A stretch of 64,000 bases of DNA, from the NCBI RefSeq assembly GCF_900100015.1, contig NZ_FNDD01000002.1, forward strand, positions 186,001-250,000. The letters are read 5' to 3'. The notes under the pieces were generated by a model. It searched no databases. It was not told the origin of the DNA and saw only the letters and a program-made list of their open reading frames with translations. Shown here one piece after another: positions 35,725 through 44,325 of this stretch (its first letter is position 1; the number at the start of each line of letters is the position of its first letter). Made by a program: the position numbers and the translations under genes. The stretch is from Vibrio xiamenensis. GTDB lineage: Bacteria; Pseudomonadota; Gammaproteobacteria; Enterobacterales; Vibrionaceae.

Positions 35725-36516
35725 ATGACGATTCAACATATTATCGACGCTCTTCATCAAGTGCGTGAACAAAAACCTCTGGTGGTTAATATGACCAACT
35801 ATGTGGTGATGAATAACAGTGCTAATGCCCTGCTTGCTATTGGTGCATCACCAATCATGGCTCACTCACAGCAAGAGATGGCTGAAATGATGAGCTTTGC
35901 CGGCGCTCTGGTGGTCAATATTGGCACGCTCGATAGTGCCTGGATTACGCGAATGCGCCACGCGATTGAACAAGCCAATCACTACCAAAGGCCAGTAATT
36001 TTAGATCCGGTTGGTTGCGGCGCTACCAAGCTTAGAACCGAAACCGCGCGCGAATTTTCAGCCCTTGCGAAGCGCCTGACGATTCGCGGCAACGCTTCAG
36101 AAATCATTGCCCTCGCCGGCCAAAAATCCCAATCCAGAGGCGTCGACGCCCTTGACTCAAGCGAACAAGCCGTGGACGCTGCTCGGCAATTGATTGAGCG
36201 CTATCAGGCCAACGTAGTAGTGTCTGGGCCCACTGACCATATCCTTACTGATCAAAGCCACATCACCTTGCATAATGGCTCGCCGATGATGCCCTATGTG
36301 ACCGGCACTGGTTGCAGCTTAAGCGCGCTGACTGGCGCGTTTGCCGCCGTTGGCGATAATACTGGCCTTAGCGCTGCCTCAGTAATGGGCGTCGCCGGAG
36401 AATTGGCTAGCAAAATCAGCCAAGGCCCGGGCAGTTTGCAAGTTAACTTGCTGGATACGCTTTATCACCTCGATGCCAAGGCGCTGACTCAGCATTTAGC
36501 TATTAACGCACATTAG
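35725..36516 (+). CDS. thiM: Hydroxyethylthiazole kinase ThiM
   Basis: ThiM phosphorylates salvaged thiazole alcohol. The 263-residue protein has the N-terminal [20 protein letters not shown] block, [17 protein letters not shown], and the catalytic [13 protein letters not shown] near residue 192-204. AGAAAGGA precedes the ATG. With ThiD and ThiE it makes a salvage route from HMP and thiazole to thiamin phosphate. Confidence 0.95.
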   Translation: MTIQHIIDALHQVREQKPLVVNMTNYVVMNNSANALLAIGASPIMAHSQQEMAEMMSFAGALVVNIGTLDSAWITRMRHAIEQANHYQRPVILDPVGCGATKLRTETAREFSALAKRLTIRGNASEIIALAGQKSQSRGVDALDSSEQAVDAARQLIERYQANVVVSGPTDHILTDQSHITLHNGSPMMPYVTGTGCSLSALTGAFAAVGDNTGLSAASVMGVAGELASKISQGPGSLQVNLLDTLYHLDAKALTQHLAINAH

Positions 36517-36526
36517 GGCTTTACCG

Positions 36527-37156
36527 ATGCATTCCCCAAACTATCAACTTTACCTCGTCACCGACGACCAAATTTCCGAAGCAGAGCTCATAGCTATTGT
36601 TGAGCAAGCAGTGTTAGGCGGCGTAACCATGGTGCAGATACGTGAAAAGCACGGCGATACACGGCGCTTTTTACGTAAAGCCCAAATCCTTAAGCAAATG
36701 CTGCAAGGCACCAACGTGACGCTGATCATCAATGATCGCGTCGATATTGCCCTCGCAGTTGATGCCGACGGCGTGCATCTTGGTCAGCAAGACATGCCAG
36801 TTGAAAACGCCAGAGCGCTACTTGGCGAAAATAAAATCCTTGGCTTATCGGTGGAAAGTCACCAACAGCTACTCGACGCTAATGCGCTAGCGATTGATTA
36901 TATTGGCCTCAGCGCCATCTATAACACCGCCACCAAAACCGACACCAAGTTTGAATGGCAAATTGACGGTTTAAAATGGGCCCTTGAGCATACCCACCAC
37001 CCTATCGTGGCGATTGGTGGCATTAACGCCAAGACGCTCACGCCGATTGCACAAACGGGTGTGGATGGTATTGCCGTGGTGTCGGCAATCTGCCATGCGG
37101 ATGATCCTCGGGAGGCAGCGCGTGGATTACTCATGCAGATTAAGCAATCTCAGTAG
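36527..37156 (+). CDS. thiE: Thiamine-phosphate synthase ThiE
   Basis: ThiE couples HMP diphosphate and thiazole phosphate to thiamin phosphate. The 209-residue TIM barrel shows the diphosphate-binding VTMVQIREK, INDRVDIALAVDADGVHLGQ and the phosphate site VDGIAVVSAI. AGGGC lies upstream of the ATG, 10 bp after thiM. No thiC, thiG or thiS is present nearby, so the operon is for salvage. Confidence 0.95.
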   Translation: MHSPNYQLYLVTDDQISEAELIAIVEQAVLGGVTMVQIREKHGDTRRFLRKAQILKQMLQGTNVTLIINDRVDIALAVDADGVHLGQQDMPVENARALLGENKILGLSVESHQQLLDANALAIDYIGLSAIYNTATKTDTKFEWQIDGLKWALEHTHHPIVAIGGINAKTLTPIAQTGVDGIAVVSAICHADDPREAARGLLMQIKQSQ

Positions 37157-37216
37157 GCTTAGAATATAGTGCCCTTTGTTGGCGAGCGCTTTAGTGGAAA
37201 TTTGGTTTGAGTGGGA

Positions 37217-37391
37217 TGGTATGATGCGCTAATACTGCTGCGCTTTCTTTGTCATCTGCGATAGCGCACCAGTCACTCTTTGCTGGCACAAAGAGTAACC
37301 AGAAATGCTTTTGGTATCTTTGGTGTTATCCGGCACGGTTTTAGGCGTTCCCTACGCCGAAAACCTAAAAATTCGTCCTGAATTTTTGCCT
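37217..37391 (+). repeat. Interspersed three-hairpin repeat, copy 4 (type B)
   Basis: A diverged copy with the same plan. The first stem is ACTCTTTG/CAAAGAGT, the second GGTTTT-A-GGCGT/ACGCC-AAAACC and the last AAAAATTC/GAATTTTT. Both arms of the stems have changed together relative to type A. It occupies most of the gap between thiE and the EamA gene. Confidence 0.85.
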
Positions 37392-37449
37392 CGCGTATTG
37401 ACCTAGATGGACCACGCATAGCGCGATCACAACAATTACAAAATTGAAG

Positions 37450-38382
37450 TTATGGGTTGCGGTCAACGAGTTCGATGGGCTTACGGGCCGTTTTGCGTTT
37501 GGGCCGATATTCGCTGAGCAAAATACTCATCACCACTAGCGCGCCGCCAAACAGCGCAAGTGGTGAAAGCCTTTCTCCGGCCATGCGGCCAAAAATGCCC
37601 GCCCACACGGGTTCTGCGGCGTAGATAACCGATGCCGTTGACGGTTCCACCACGCGCTGTGCCCAGTTCATCACCAATTGAATAAACGCGCTGGCGATAC
37701 CAAGGCCGACAGTCAATGTCACCAAGGTGGTAGAAAACGGCGGTATGCTGGTTTCGCCCAGCATCGGCATGGCGATAAAAGCGAACATCGAGGCAAACAG
37801 CAGTTGCAGTGCCGTCACGCGTTGCAAATTGACTTTGGGCGCGAAATGGCTGATCAAGATGATTTCACACGCCACCGCAAATGCGCTAAGAATGGTGACC
37901 AATTGGCCAAAGTTAAAAGAGAGCGCCGTTAACTGTTTACCTGAAAGAAAGATCAAGCCGATAAACGCCAAAACAATTCCCAGCAAGCTCATGAAATGGG
38001 GAATTTTTTTAAACGCAACCCAGAGAATAAACGGTACAAACGGCACAAATAATGCCGTGAAGAACGCCGATTCTGAGCTGGTAATGGTTTGAAGACCAAT
38101 GGTTTGCGCGCCATAACCGACGGTCATGGAAAAACCGATCACCACCGCCGCGCAGAGGTCTTGCTTGGTGATATGCTGCAGATGCTTAAATGAAATCAAG
38201 CCAATTGCAAACGCTGCTGCGGCAAAACGGCAGCCGACAAAAAACATTGGCGAGCTTGCGGTAAGGCCGTGTTGAACCAACAAATACGTGGTTCCCCACA
38301 CCATAGTAACCAACACCATCGCAAGGTGCGGTGCTTTCGCCGCCAGTTTTTGAGTTAATTTGTGTTTCGATATCATTGTCAT
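37450..38382 (-). CDS. EamA/DMT-family transporter
   Basis: A membrane protein of about 310 residues with ten hydrophobic segments in two EamA halves: APHLAMVLVTMVWGTTYLLV at the start and STASVIYAAEPVWAGIFGRM in the second half, the usual AEPVWA motif. Such proteins export amino acids or metabolites. I start at the ATG at 38382 (MTMISKHKL); a longer frame to 38430 runs into the operator region and is unlikely. It is divergent from the XRE-cupin gene, which probably regulates it. Confidence 0.85.
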   Translation of the reverse strand: MTMISKHKLTQKLAAKAPHLAMVLVTMVWGTTYLLVQHGLTASSPMFFVGCRFAAAAFAIGLISFKHLQHITKQDLCAAVVIGFSMTVGYGAQTIGLQTITSSESAFFTALFVPFVPFILWVAFKKIPHFMSLLGIVLAFIGLIFLSGKQLTALSFNFGQLVTILSAFAVACEIILISHFAPKVNLQRVTALQLLFASMFAFIAMPMLGETSIPPFSTTLVTLTVGLGIASAFIQLVMNWAQRVVEPSTASVIYAAEPVWAGIFGRMAGERLSPLALFGGALVVMSILLSEYRPKRKTARKPIELVDRNP

Positions 38383-38395
38383 TAAGCATTCATCG

Positions 38396-38450
38396 GTGCA
38401 ATATAATGCACAAACTACCTTAAACTGCACATTGGTGCAATATACTGCAC
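38396..38450. promoter_or_regulatory. Twin operators between the EamA and XRE-cupin genes
   Basis: GTGCAATATAATGCAC (38396-38411) and GTGCAATATACTGCAC (38435-38450) are near-palindromes in direct repeat, centres 39 bp apart. A further half-site TGCAC lies between them. They fill the promoter region of both divergent genes and are probable sites for the XRE-cupin protein. Confidence 0.75.
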
Positions 38451-38461
38451 AAGGAATATTT

Positions 38462-39019
38462 TTGACTGACTCTCAAACCGCGACAGTGCTTGAACACGTC
38501 GCCGCCAATTTAAAGCGTCTGCGCGCCAAGCATCAGCTCAGCCAGCAGATGTTAGCTGACCAATCTGGCATCAGCAGGCGCATGATTGCCGCACTGGAAA
38601 TTGGCAACGCGAATATCAGTTTGTCGAAACTCGACCAAATTGCCACGGTGCTTGGCGTAAGCTTTGCCCAGTTGGTGAGCCCTTTTGACAGTGAACGCGC
38701 AACCAAACGTAATATTCTCGCCTGGCGCGGCAGTCGCCCCGGCAGCGAAGCGTATCTCTCCTGCTCGTTTAAAGACACCAATCAAGTCGAACTTTGGATG
38801 TGGACTATCGCCCCCGGCGACCAATACGAGGCCGAAGCCGACCCTCAAGGCTGGAATGAAATGCTGCACGTTATCGAAGGTTCGCTCACTCTGTGCTTTG
38901 CCAATCACACTCAAGTATTGTCGGCTGGCGAATCGGTGGTATACGCCAGCTCGCAGCCGTATTGTTATCGCAATCAAGGCGAGGCAATGGTGAGGTTTGT
39001 GAGGAATGTTATTGGTTAG
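38462..39019 (+). CDS. XRE-cupin transcriptional regulator
   Basis: A 185-residue protein with an N-terminal HTH_3 (LKRLRAKHQLSQQMLADQSG, then RRMIAALEIGNANISLSKLD) and a C-terminal cupin (AEADPQGWNEMLHVIEGSL). The TTG at 38462 is six bases after AAGGA and lies just past the second operator; the open frame goes back to 38360 but would overlap both operators. It likely represses the divergent EamA exporter and itself, sensing a small ligand in the cupin. Confidence 0.85.
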   Translation: MTDSQTATVLEHVAANLKRLRAKHQLSQQMLADQSGISRRMIAALEIGNANISLSKLDQIATVLGVSFAQLVSPFDSERATKRNILAWRGSRPGSEAYLSCSFKDTNQVELWMWTIAPGDQYEAEADPQGWNEMLHVIEGSLTLCFANHTQVLSAGESVVYASSQPYCYRNQGEAMVRFVRNVIG

Positions 39020-39039
39020 TGTTTGGTTTTTGTCATTAG

Positions 39040-39245
39040 TGGATTTGTATGATGCGGGCAACTAGCTGGTTAATATGATGCGCCATAAGGTTGCCAATTT
39101 CTTTGCCATCTGAGATGGCGCACCAGTCACTCTTTGCTGGCACAAAGAGTAACCAGAAATGCCTTTTGTATCTTTGACGCTGTTCGGCTCGGTTTTACGC
39201 GTTCCCGACGCGGAAAACCTAAAAATTCGTCCTGAATTTTTGCCT
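39040..39245 (+). repeat. Interspersed three-hairpin repeat, copy 5 (type B)
   Basis: A type B copy with a longer 5' end in which TATGATGCG occurs twice (near 39049 and 39077), as if one element had inserted in or recombined with another. Stems: ACTCTTTG/CAAAGAGT, GGTTTT-A-CGCGT/ACGCG-AAAACC and AAAAATTC/GAATTTTT. Confidence 0.85.
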
Positions 39246-39372
39246 AATGAGTTGGCTTAACGATCAATTTACTCTGCTCTACTCAACCTGTTACCGAAAA
39301 CAAATAAATGATTGCTTGGTAGTTGTCGCATATTGAATCTTAGCGCTTAACATCAATAGATCATCAAGAGCA

Positions 39373-39594
39373 ATGCTAGAGCTTTTAATATTAGTAATAA
39401 TAGAATATTTAACATCCATCGAGATAACCTTATACACCCTAAAATATACAATTTCCGGATTACTGATTGGGGTAATAATTATTTGCTTTTGGGACTTTAA
39501 AACAACGCCGAGAAAGCTATTGAACATAGCTAGCATTACACTGATTTTGACGTACCGAGGATATCAACAGGCACTCCTCCATCTATCTAATTAA
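39373..39594 (+). CDS. Possible small membrane protein, 73 residues
   Basis: An AT-rich frame encoding two hydrophobic segments (LELLILVIIEYL and ISGLLIGVIIICFWDF). The ribosome site is poor (AAGAG too near the ATG) and no homologue is recognised. It precedes the next small gene by about 30 bp. It could be real or a chance frame in AT-rich DNA. Confidence 0.3.
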   Translation: MLELLILVIIEYLTSIEITLYTLKYTISGLLIGVIIICFWDFKTTPRKLLNIASITLILTYRGYQQALLHLSN

Positions 39595-39626
39595 TAGTGA
39601 GTGAAAATATATATTTGGAAGATACT

Positions 39627-39977
39627 ATGAATAAATTAATTACTTTAGCACTGTGTTGCGCTATAAGCCCTATCGCTTTTGGCAGTACTTTAGTCACCGA
39701 TAATTATATCGTTTCCATCGAGTCAAATTGCGCAGAAGGTAATGTAACTTGTGATGACGTAACCTATACCGGGAAATCAAAATCAACGGGTAATACGATT
39801 ACGTTAAAAGGCACAACACTTCATCGCATGTGTTCAGATCGAGTCACTCCATGCCAATTCATCGGTTATGAATTTCACAATGGCAATGTCACATACTCTG
39901 TAAAAGAAACTGGTGTTTTAAGCGTAATTCAAAACGGTAAGCTGCTACTCAAAGAAAACGGCAAATGGGAATGGTGA
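39627..39977 (+). CDS. Small exported protein of unknown function
   Basis: A 116-residue protein with a clear signal peptide (MNKLITLALCCAISPIAFGS). The mature part has four cysteines (NCAEGNVTCDD, MCSDRVTPCQF) that could form two disulfides in the periplasm. GGAAG precedes the ATG at good spacing; an upstream GTG at 39597 lacks a signal. I do not recognise the family. Base composition is AT-richer than the main chromosome genes. Confidence 0.65.
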   Translation: MNKLITLALCCAISPIAFGSTLVTDNYIVSIESNCAEGNVTCDDVTYTGKSKSTGNTITLKGTTLHRMCSDRVTPCQFIGYEFHNGNVTYSVKETGVLSVIQNGKLLLKENGKWEW

Positions 39978-40069
39978 CCATATTTCTAGGAAGCATGAAA
40001 AGCGGCTAAAACCCACGCGAATTATTTTTGAGTGATTTCCGGTGTAAAAATAATATTAAGGAACATTGA

Positions 40070-40579
40070 ATGAAACAAATTTTAGTGGCAATGACGATTC
40101 TGTTATCTCTTTCAGCTTGTGATCAAAGGTCTGCTAAAGAAATAGGCGAGGCTCTTGCTCAAGAGAAGGTTGACCTGATACAAGGTGTAGGGGGCGTTGT
40201 AAAAGAACAAGGGGAAGGCGTTGCTTCTACAGTCGCTGAAGGCGTAGGAAACGTATTTTCTGGGCTTGGAAAAGGGTTTGACGAATCACTAACAAAAAAG
40301 CAGATCAAAGTTGATGCAAATATATCGGCAACAAAAGTAGAAATTAGTCGTGCTCAACAAATTACGTCAAGTACGAAAGAAGGAATGTCGGTTTATATTC
40401 TGTCAAAAGATGGCGTAGAAGGAAGCTTCATTCTCAAAGCCTTTTCAGGGGAAAAGGAAGTTGGAAGAAGCGATGCCCAAGTTAGCATTGAGAAAGATGG
40501 TGCTAAGTTTGTCGATTTTGAGTTTGATAATAGGACACCATTTGGCTCTGTAGACTATTACCTCTTAAGTGAAAAATAA
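40070..40579 (+). CDS. Lipoprotein of unknown function
   Basis: A 169-residue protein with a lipoprotein signal (LLSLSAC, lipidated C17). Residues 20-80 are helical and rich in Glu, Gly and Val with repeated VKEQGEGVASTVAEGVGNV-like heptads, followed by a strand-rich region. AAGGAACATTGA precedes the ATG. No family is recognised. It lies in the AT-rich islet of small genes flanked by repeat copies. Confidence 0.7.
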   Translation: MKQILVAMTILLSLSACDQRSAKEIGEALAQEKVDLIQGVGGVVKEQGEGVASTVAEGVGNVFSGLGKGFDESLTKKQIKVDANISATKVEISRAQQITSSTKEGMSVYILSKDGVEGSFILKAFSGEKEVGRSDAQVSIEKDGAKFVDFEFDNRTPFGSVDYYLLSEK

Positions 40580-40644
40580 AGAATGAAACAATGGCGTTCA
40601 AGAAACTTTGTCCAAAACTCGTTAGCCAACAATTCCATTAAACT

Positions 40645-40820
40645 AGGCAAAAATTCATGGATGAATTTTTAGGTTTTCCGCGTCGGGAACGCGTAAAACC
40701 GGGCCGGACCACACCTGAGTACAGAAAGGCGCTTTTGGTTCCTTTTGCGCCAACAAAAGGAACGGGTGCGCTATCGCAGATAGTAAATAAACCGCCGCTG
40801 GTATAGCGCATCATACAAAC
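40645..40820 (-). repeat. Interspersed three-hairpin repeat, copy 6 (inverted)
   Basis: The element in reverse orientation. It combines the type A first stem (GTTCCTTTTG/CAAAAGGAAC) with the type B second stem of copy 5 (GGTTTT-A-CGCGT/ACGCG), so it is a hybrid. It ends in AGCGCATCATACAAAC. Confidence 0.87.
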
Positions 40821-40951
40821 CCGCCCAGCCAAACCAATTCAAACCCTCACCTTTTTTAAACCAACAATAAGTTTAAAAACCAACCTATTTGCGCCGCATA
40901 TCAAGCGTTATATCAGCTTTAAAAAAGCGAGTTTAGAGCGGAGCGATAGAT

Positions 40952-41398
40952 TTGAAATCAAACGAGAATAATACTATTAACTTCGAATTCTCAGTAGAAG
41001 GGTATGAAATAGTAGCATCTGTCAGTAAGGCTTCTGGTCAAGAAATAACCACAATTAATGGTGACATTATATCCAGCAAGCGTAACTTATACCGGAATTC
41101 AACTCATGAGTTTCAGCTCGATGGGAAGCGGTTTAAAGTTAATCTTCAAGTGCAAAGCATTATCAAAGGTATTTATGTATGCACGTTAACTATTGACGAT
41201 ACCGTTATTGAAACACTCCAATATAATTATGAAAAACCTGAAGGTTTTCATCGACGGATTCTCGCTTTATTGTTCATGTTCTGTGGCGCCCTACTTATAA
41301 ATCATAAGATTGCGCTTGCAATTTATATCGCTGTTTTATTTCTAGTTACCGGATTTTTAAAAAATAGAGAAATGAAAAAGAAAAACTCTCGAAATTGA
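40952..41398 (+). CDS. Membrane protein of unknown function
   Basis: A 148-residue product starting at a TTG with GGAG eight bases upstream. The first 105 residues are polar and strand-rich (INFEFSVEGYEIVASVSK), followed by two membrane segments (ILALLFMFCGALLI and IALAIYIAVLFLVTGFL) and a lysine-rich tail. AT-rich, no known family. Probably anchored to the inner membrane by its C-terminus. Confidence 0.6.
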   Translation: MKSNENNTINFEFSVEGYEIVASVSKASGQEITTINGDIISSKRNLYRNSTHEFQLDGKRFKVNLQVQSIIKGIYVCTLTIDDTVIETLQYNYEKPEGFHRRILALLFMFCGALLINHKIALAIYIAVLFLVTGFLKNREMKKKNSRN

Positions 41399-41565
41399 CA
41401 TTTAAAAATAGAACTCCTATCCCAAAATCCAGATTCCGGGTAGCTCATACTGAGCTTGTGGCATGACGGTGGCGAGTAATGCTCGCAATCGACACATACA
41501 ATTCACATCAACAATGCGTAACCAAGCCACAGCAAAATAACCACAACACAAGAAACCCAAACCAT

Positions 41566-41740
41566 AGGCAAAAATTCATGGATGAATTTTTAGGTTTTCC
41601 GCGTCGGGAACGCGTAAAACCGGGCCGGACAACACCTGAGTACAGAAAGGCGCTTTTGGTTCCTTTTGCGCCAACAAAAGGAACTGGTGCGCTATCGCAG
41701 ATAGTAAATAAATCGCCGCGCGCAAAGCGCATCATACAAA
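41566..41740 (-). repeat. Interspersed three-hairpin repeat, copy 7 (inverted)
   Basis: Almost identical to copy 6, about 920 bp away in the same orientation; the near identity suggests a recent duplication. The remaining ~170 bp before the LuxR gene are promoter DNA without a named element. Confidence 0.87.
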
Positions 41741-41909
41741 CCCACTCACCTAAACAACAACATACAGACCAACACCACCCCAAAAGCCCACCCTCTACAT
41801 AAACTTCCCATTTATAAATCCACCAAATATTTCACCAAAAACCTATAACAACACACCGCTACCGTGATAACTTCCTATCAGACTCATTGCTAACAAGGAA
41901 GTTACTCGC

Positions 41910-44273
41910 ATGCAGCCTCGGCTTTCGCTGATCCACACCTTAGGCGCGATCAAAACCCCGATCGTGATTCTGAATGGCCTACCCGGCAGTGGTAAGTCGG
42001 TGGTTCTCAAGCAGCTTGCCCAATATCTAAATCGCGATATTCGCACCAGCTTGCCCGAGCCTGCCGACCATCCAAGCGGCGCCGAACTCTTCTGGGACCC
42101 GGTCAGCGGCGCGTTTCAACAACACCTTCAGCAAGTATTACATCGTTTGCCAAGCCTCGAGCAGCGTGGTCAAACCCTGTTTATGACCGCCTGTTGGGTT
42201 GGCGAAAACCATTGGCTTTCATCAGCCTTGTTGTATCAAAAAGTCACCGTGATAGAGCAGCAGCAACTGTTTATGTCTGAGCACGAAATCCAAGCTTTGC
42301 TGCCTGAGGCAAACGCCAGTGAAGTGTGGCTGCAAACCGCCGGTTGGCCAGTATTGGTGGCGAACTGGGACAATATCGCTGCGCAGCGTGTTCGCCACTC
42401 TTGGCTCGATTTTATGCAAACGCGCATTTTGCCGCAGTTGCCGTTTCACGAGCAGCGGCTGCTGGTCGCGCTGGCGTTTTGCCCGGTATTGAAACAGAGC
42501 GCCATTCACGCCGAGCCGCTGAATATCGAAACCATGGCCCCACTAGTGCAGCTCAATAGCCTTGCCGAACTGCGCCTTGGCGTGCCCTATTTACGCGCAG
42601 TACTCAAAGAGATCGCCAGTAAAGAAGTGCGACTGTTCCAAGGGGCGATGCGCGTTGTTTCCAAGCATTATCAGCAAAGTGGTCAACGCCTTGAGGCGAT
42701 TCAGACCGCGATTGAATCCAATAACCTCGATTTGGCGCTACAGTGGTTTAAACACAGTGGCGGCGGTATGTACGGTTATTACCACGGCTTTCAAGAGCTG
42801 GATAAAGTGCTGGCACTGTTTCCTGAACTCATGCTTAGCCAAGAACTGCATTTAGCGTGGGCGAACATGTTGTCGCTGCTTAAATCGCAGCAGTTTTTGC
42901 AAGCGCAGCATTTTCTTGAAAAGCTATCCCTCGACTCATCAGGGCATTTTGAATCACAAGAAGATCGCGGCATCGTCGCGCTGATGAAAAGTAAGCAGCG
43001 TGCTTATTTCTCGCCGCAAACGTCTGCGCAGCAACTTCTTCAGCATCGCCAACTGGAAAAGGAACTCGCAGGGCATGACGGTGCGCTGATGAGTTACTAC
43101 GCGTCAGCATCGGTGACCCACTCCAATAATGGCGAATGGTTTCAAGCCTCGGTCTATCAAGACAAAGAGCTGGCCTTGGCGCAAAAGCACGACATTCCCT
43201 ACCTGATTTTTTATTGCCACTTTAATAAAGCACGCTTTGACCTGCGCATGGGCTACCCGGAGCGAGCACTGAGCAATATCGAGCAAGCCGACATTGCCCT
43301 TAAGCGCGTCAGTTACTACCCGACCCTCACCTTTGAGCGAAACTTTGTTGATTTGGTGAGTGGTATTCACCAGCTGATGAGCGGCAATATGCAAAAAGCT
43401 GCCAAGCTGTGGGATAAAGTCGCCACCCTACGTAAACACTCAGAAATCTGGCCCGACTTTTTGATGCAGTTTCATCTGTTTGGTCTGTGTACCAAGCTGC
43501 TCGAACATTCCATGGATGACGCGTATCGCTTGCACGACGAACTGCGCTACGAATACCAATTAAGCTTTACCGACGACAGCGGCAACGTGTTTTTCTCTCT
43601 GCTGCACATTTTGATTTTGCAGCAACAAGAGCGCTGGGTGGATGCGCAAAAATACCTCGACATGCTAAATGCAACACCAGAAAGGTTAAGCGCCAATGTG
43701 CGCGAACTGCACCATTATTTGGCGCTGCGCAATCAAGTCGGGCTGATTTGTATTCATCAACAAAAACGCGCCGTAGCGCCGCTCGATAACAGCATTCAAA
43801 CCACGCCGCTGATGGAAATCGCCAGCGAAATTCAGCATATCAAACTGCTGTGGTTTAAACGCGAATACAGCAAAATGCAGTCGCCTCTGGCGGATCTTTT
43901 AGTGCGTTGCTATCGATTGCAATTTTGGTTTGTACTGCTGTTGGAAAGTCAGTGGCTCAATGCGGCGGTGCAATGGTTGTGGAAGAAAGAGAAACAGCGC
44001 CATCTGAATACGCAATTGGAAGAAGCAACTCGCGCTTGGCAGCTGCGCCATCAAGCGCTCAGCATCCAAACTGAGATTGAAGAGCTTAGTGCCAAACAGC
44101 TGCAAGTGATTCAACGTCTGGCCGAAGGTTTATCAAATAAGCAGATCGCCCAGTATTGCGGTATCAGTGAAAGTACCGTCAAATTTCACCTTAAAAATCT
44201 GTTTAAACAGTATCAGATAAAAAACCGCCAGGCCTTATTGGCACTGGCGAAATCCAAAAAGTGGATCAAATAA
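41910..44273 (+). CDS. MalT-like LuxR-family transcriptional activator
   Basis: A 787-residue regulator of the large ATP-binding LuxR (LAL/MalT) class. The N-terminal P-loop is ILNGLPGSGKSVVLKQL, the middle is a long helical TPR-like repeat region, and the last 65 residues are a LuxR HTH (LSAKQLQVIQRLAEGLSNKQ, then ISESTVKFHLKNLF). AAGGAAG precedes the ATG. It lies tail to tail with the hydantoinase/peptide-transport operon and is its probable activator. Confidence 0.88.
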   Translation: MQPRLSLIHTLGAIKTPIVILNGLPGSGKSVVLKQLAQYLNRDIRTSLPEPADHPSGAELFWDPVSGAFQQHLQQVLHRLPSLEQRGQTLFMTACWVGENHWLSSALLYQKVTVIEQQQLFMSEHEIQALLPEANASEVWLQTAGWPVLVANWDNIAAQRVRHSWLDFMQTRILPQLPFHEQRLLVALAFCPVLKQSAIHAEPLNIETMAPLVQLNSLAELRLGVPYLRAVLKEIASKEVRLFQGAMRVVSKHYQQSGQRLEAIQTAIESNNLDLALQWFKHSGGGMYGYYHGFQELDKVLALFPELMLSQELHLAWANMLSLLKSQQFLQAQHFLEKLSLDSSGHFESQEDRGIVALMKSKQRAYFSPQTSAQQLLQHRQLEKELAGHDGALMSYYASASVTHSNNGEWFQASVYQDKELALAQKHDIPYLIFYCHFNKARFDLRMGYPERALSNIEQADIALKRVSYYPTLTFERNFVDLVSGIHQLMSGNMQKAAKLWDKVATLRKHSEIWPDFLMQFHLFGLCTKLLEHSMDDAYRLHDELRYEYQLSFTDDSGNVFFSLLHILILQQQERWVDAQKYLDMLNATPERLSANVRELHHYLALRNQVGLICIHQQKRAVAPLDNSIQTTPLMEIASEIQHIKLLWFKREYSKMQSPLADLLVRCYRLQFWFVLLLESQWLNAAVQWLWKKEKQRHLNTQLEEATRAWQLRHQALSIQTEIEELSAKQLQVIQRLAEGLSNKQIAQYCGISESTVKFHLKNLFKQYQIKNRQALLALAKSKKWIK

Positions 44274-44325
44274 CACAGGAAAGGAGTTAATCGTTGCGAT
44301 AGGCTTTGGCCTATCTAAAGTTGCA

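Noticed and set aside
32524..41740. Integron attC sites or VCR repeats
   Set aside because: The elements have three separate hairpins and lack the RYYYAAC/GTTRRRY core pair; the genes between them are not single cassettes and no integrase is seen.
32524..41740. CRISPR array
   Set aside because: The repeats are long, unevenly spaced by whole genes, in both orientations, and lack uniform spacers.
40638..41802. Frames on both strands across repeat copies 6 and 7
   Set aside because: Same reason: both strands of the same repeat give frames of similar length with no ribosome site.
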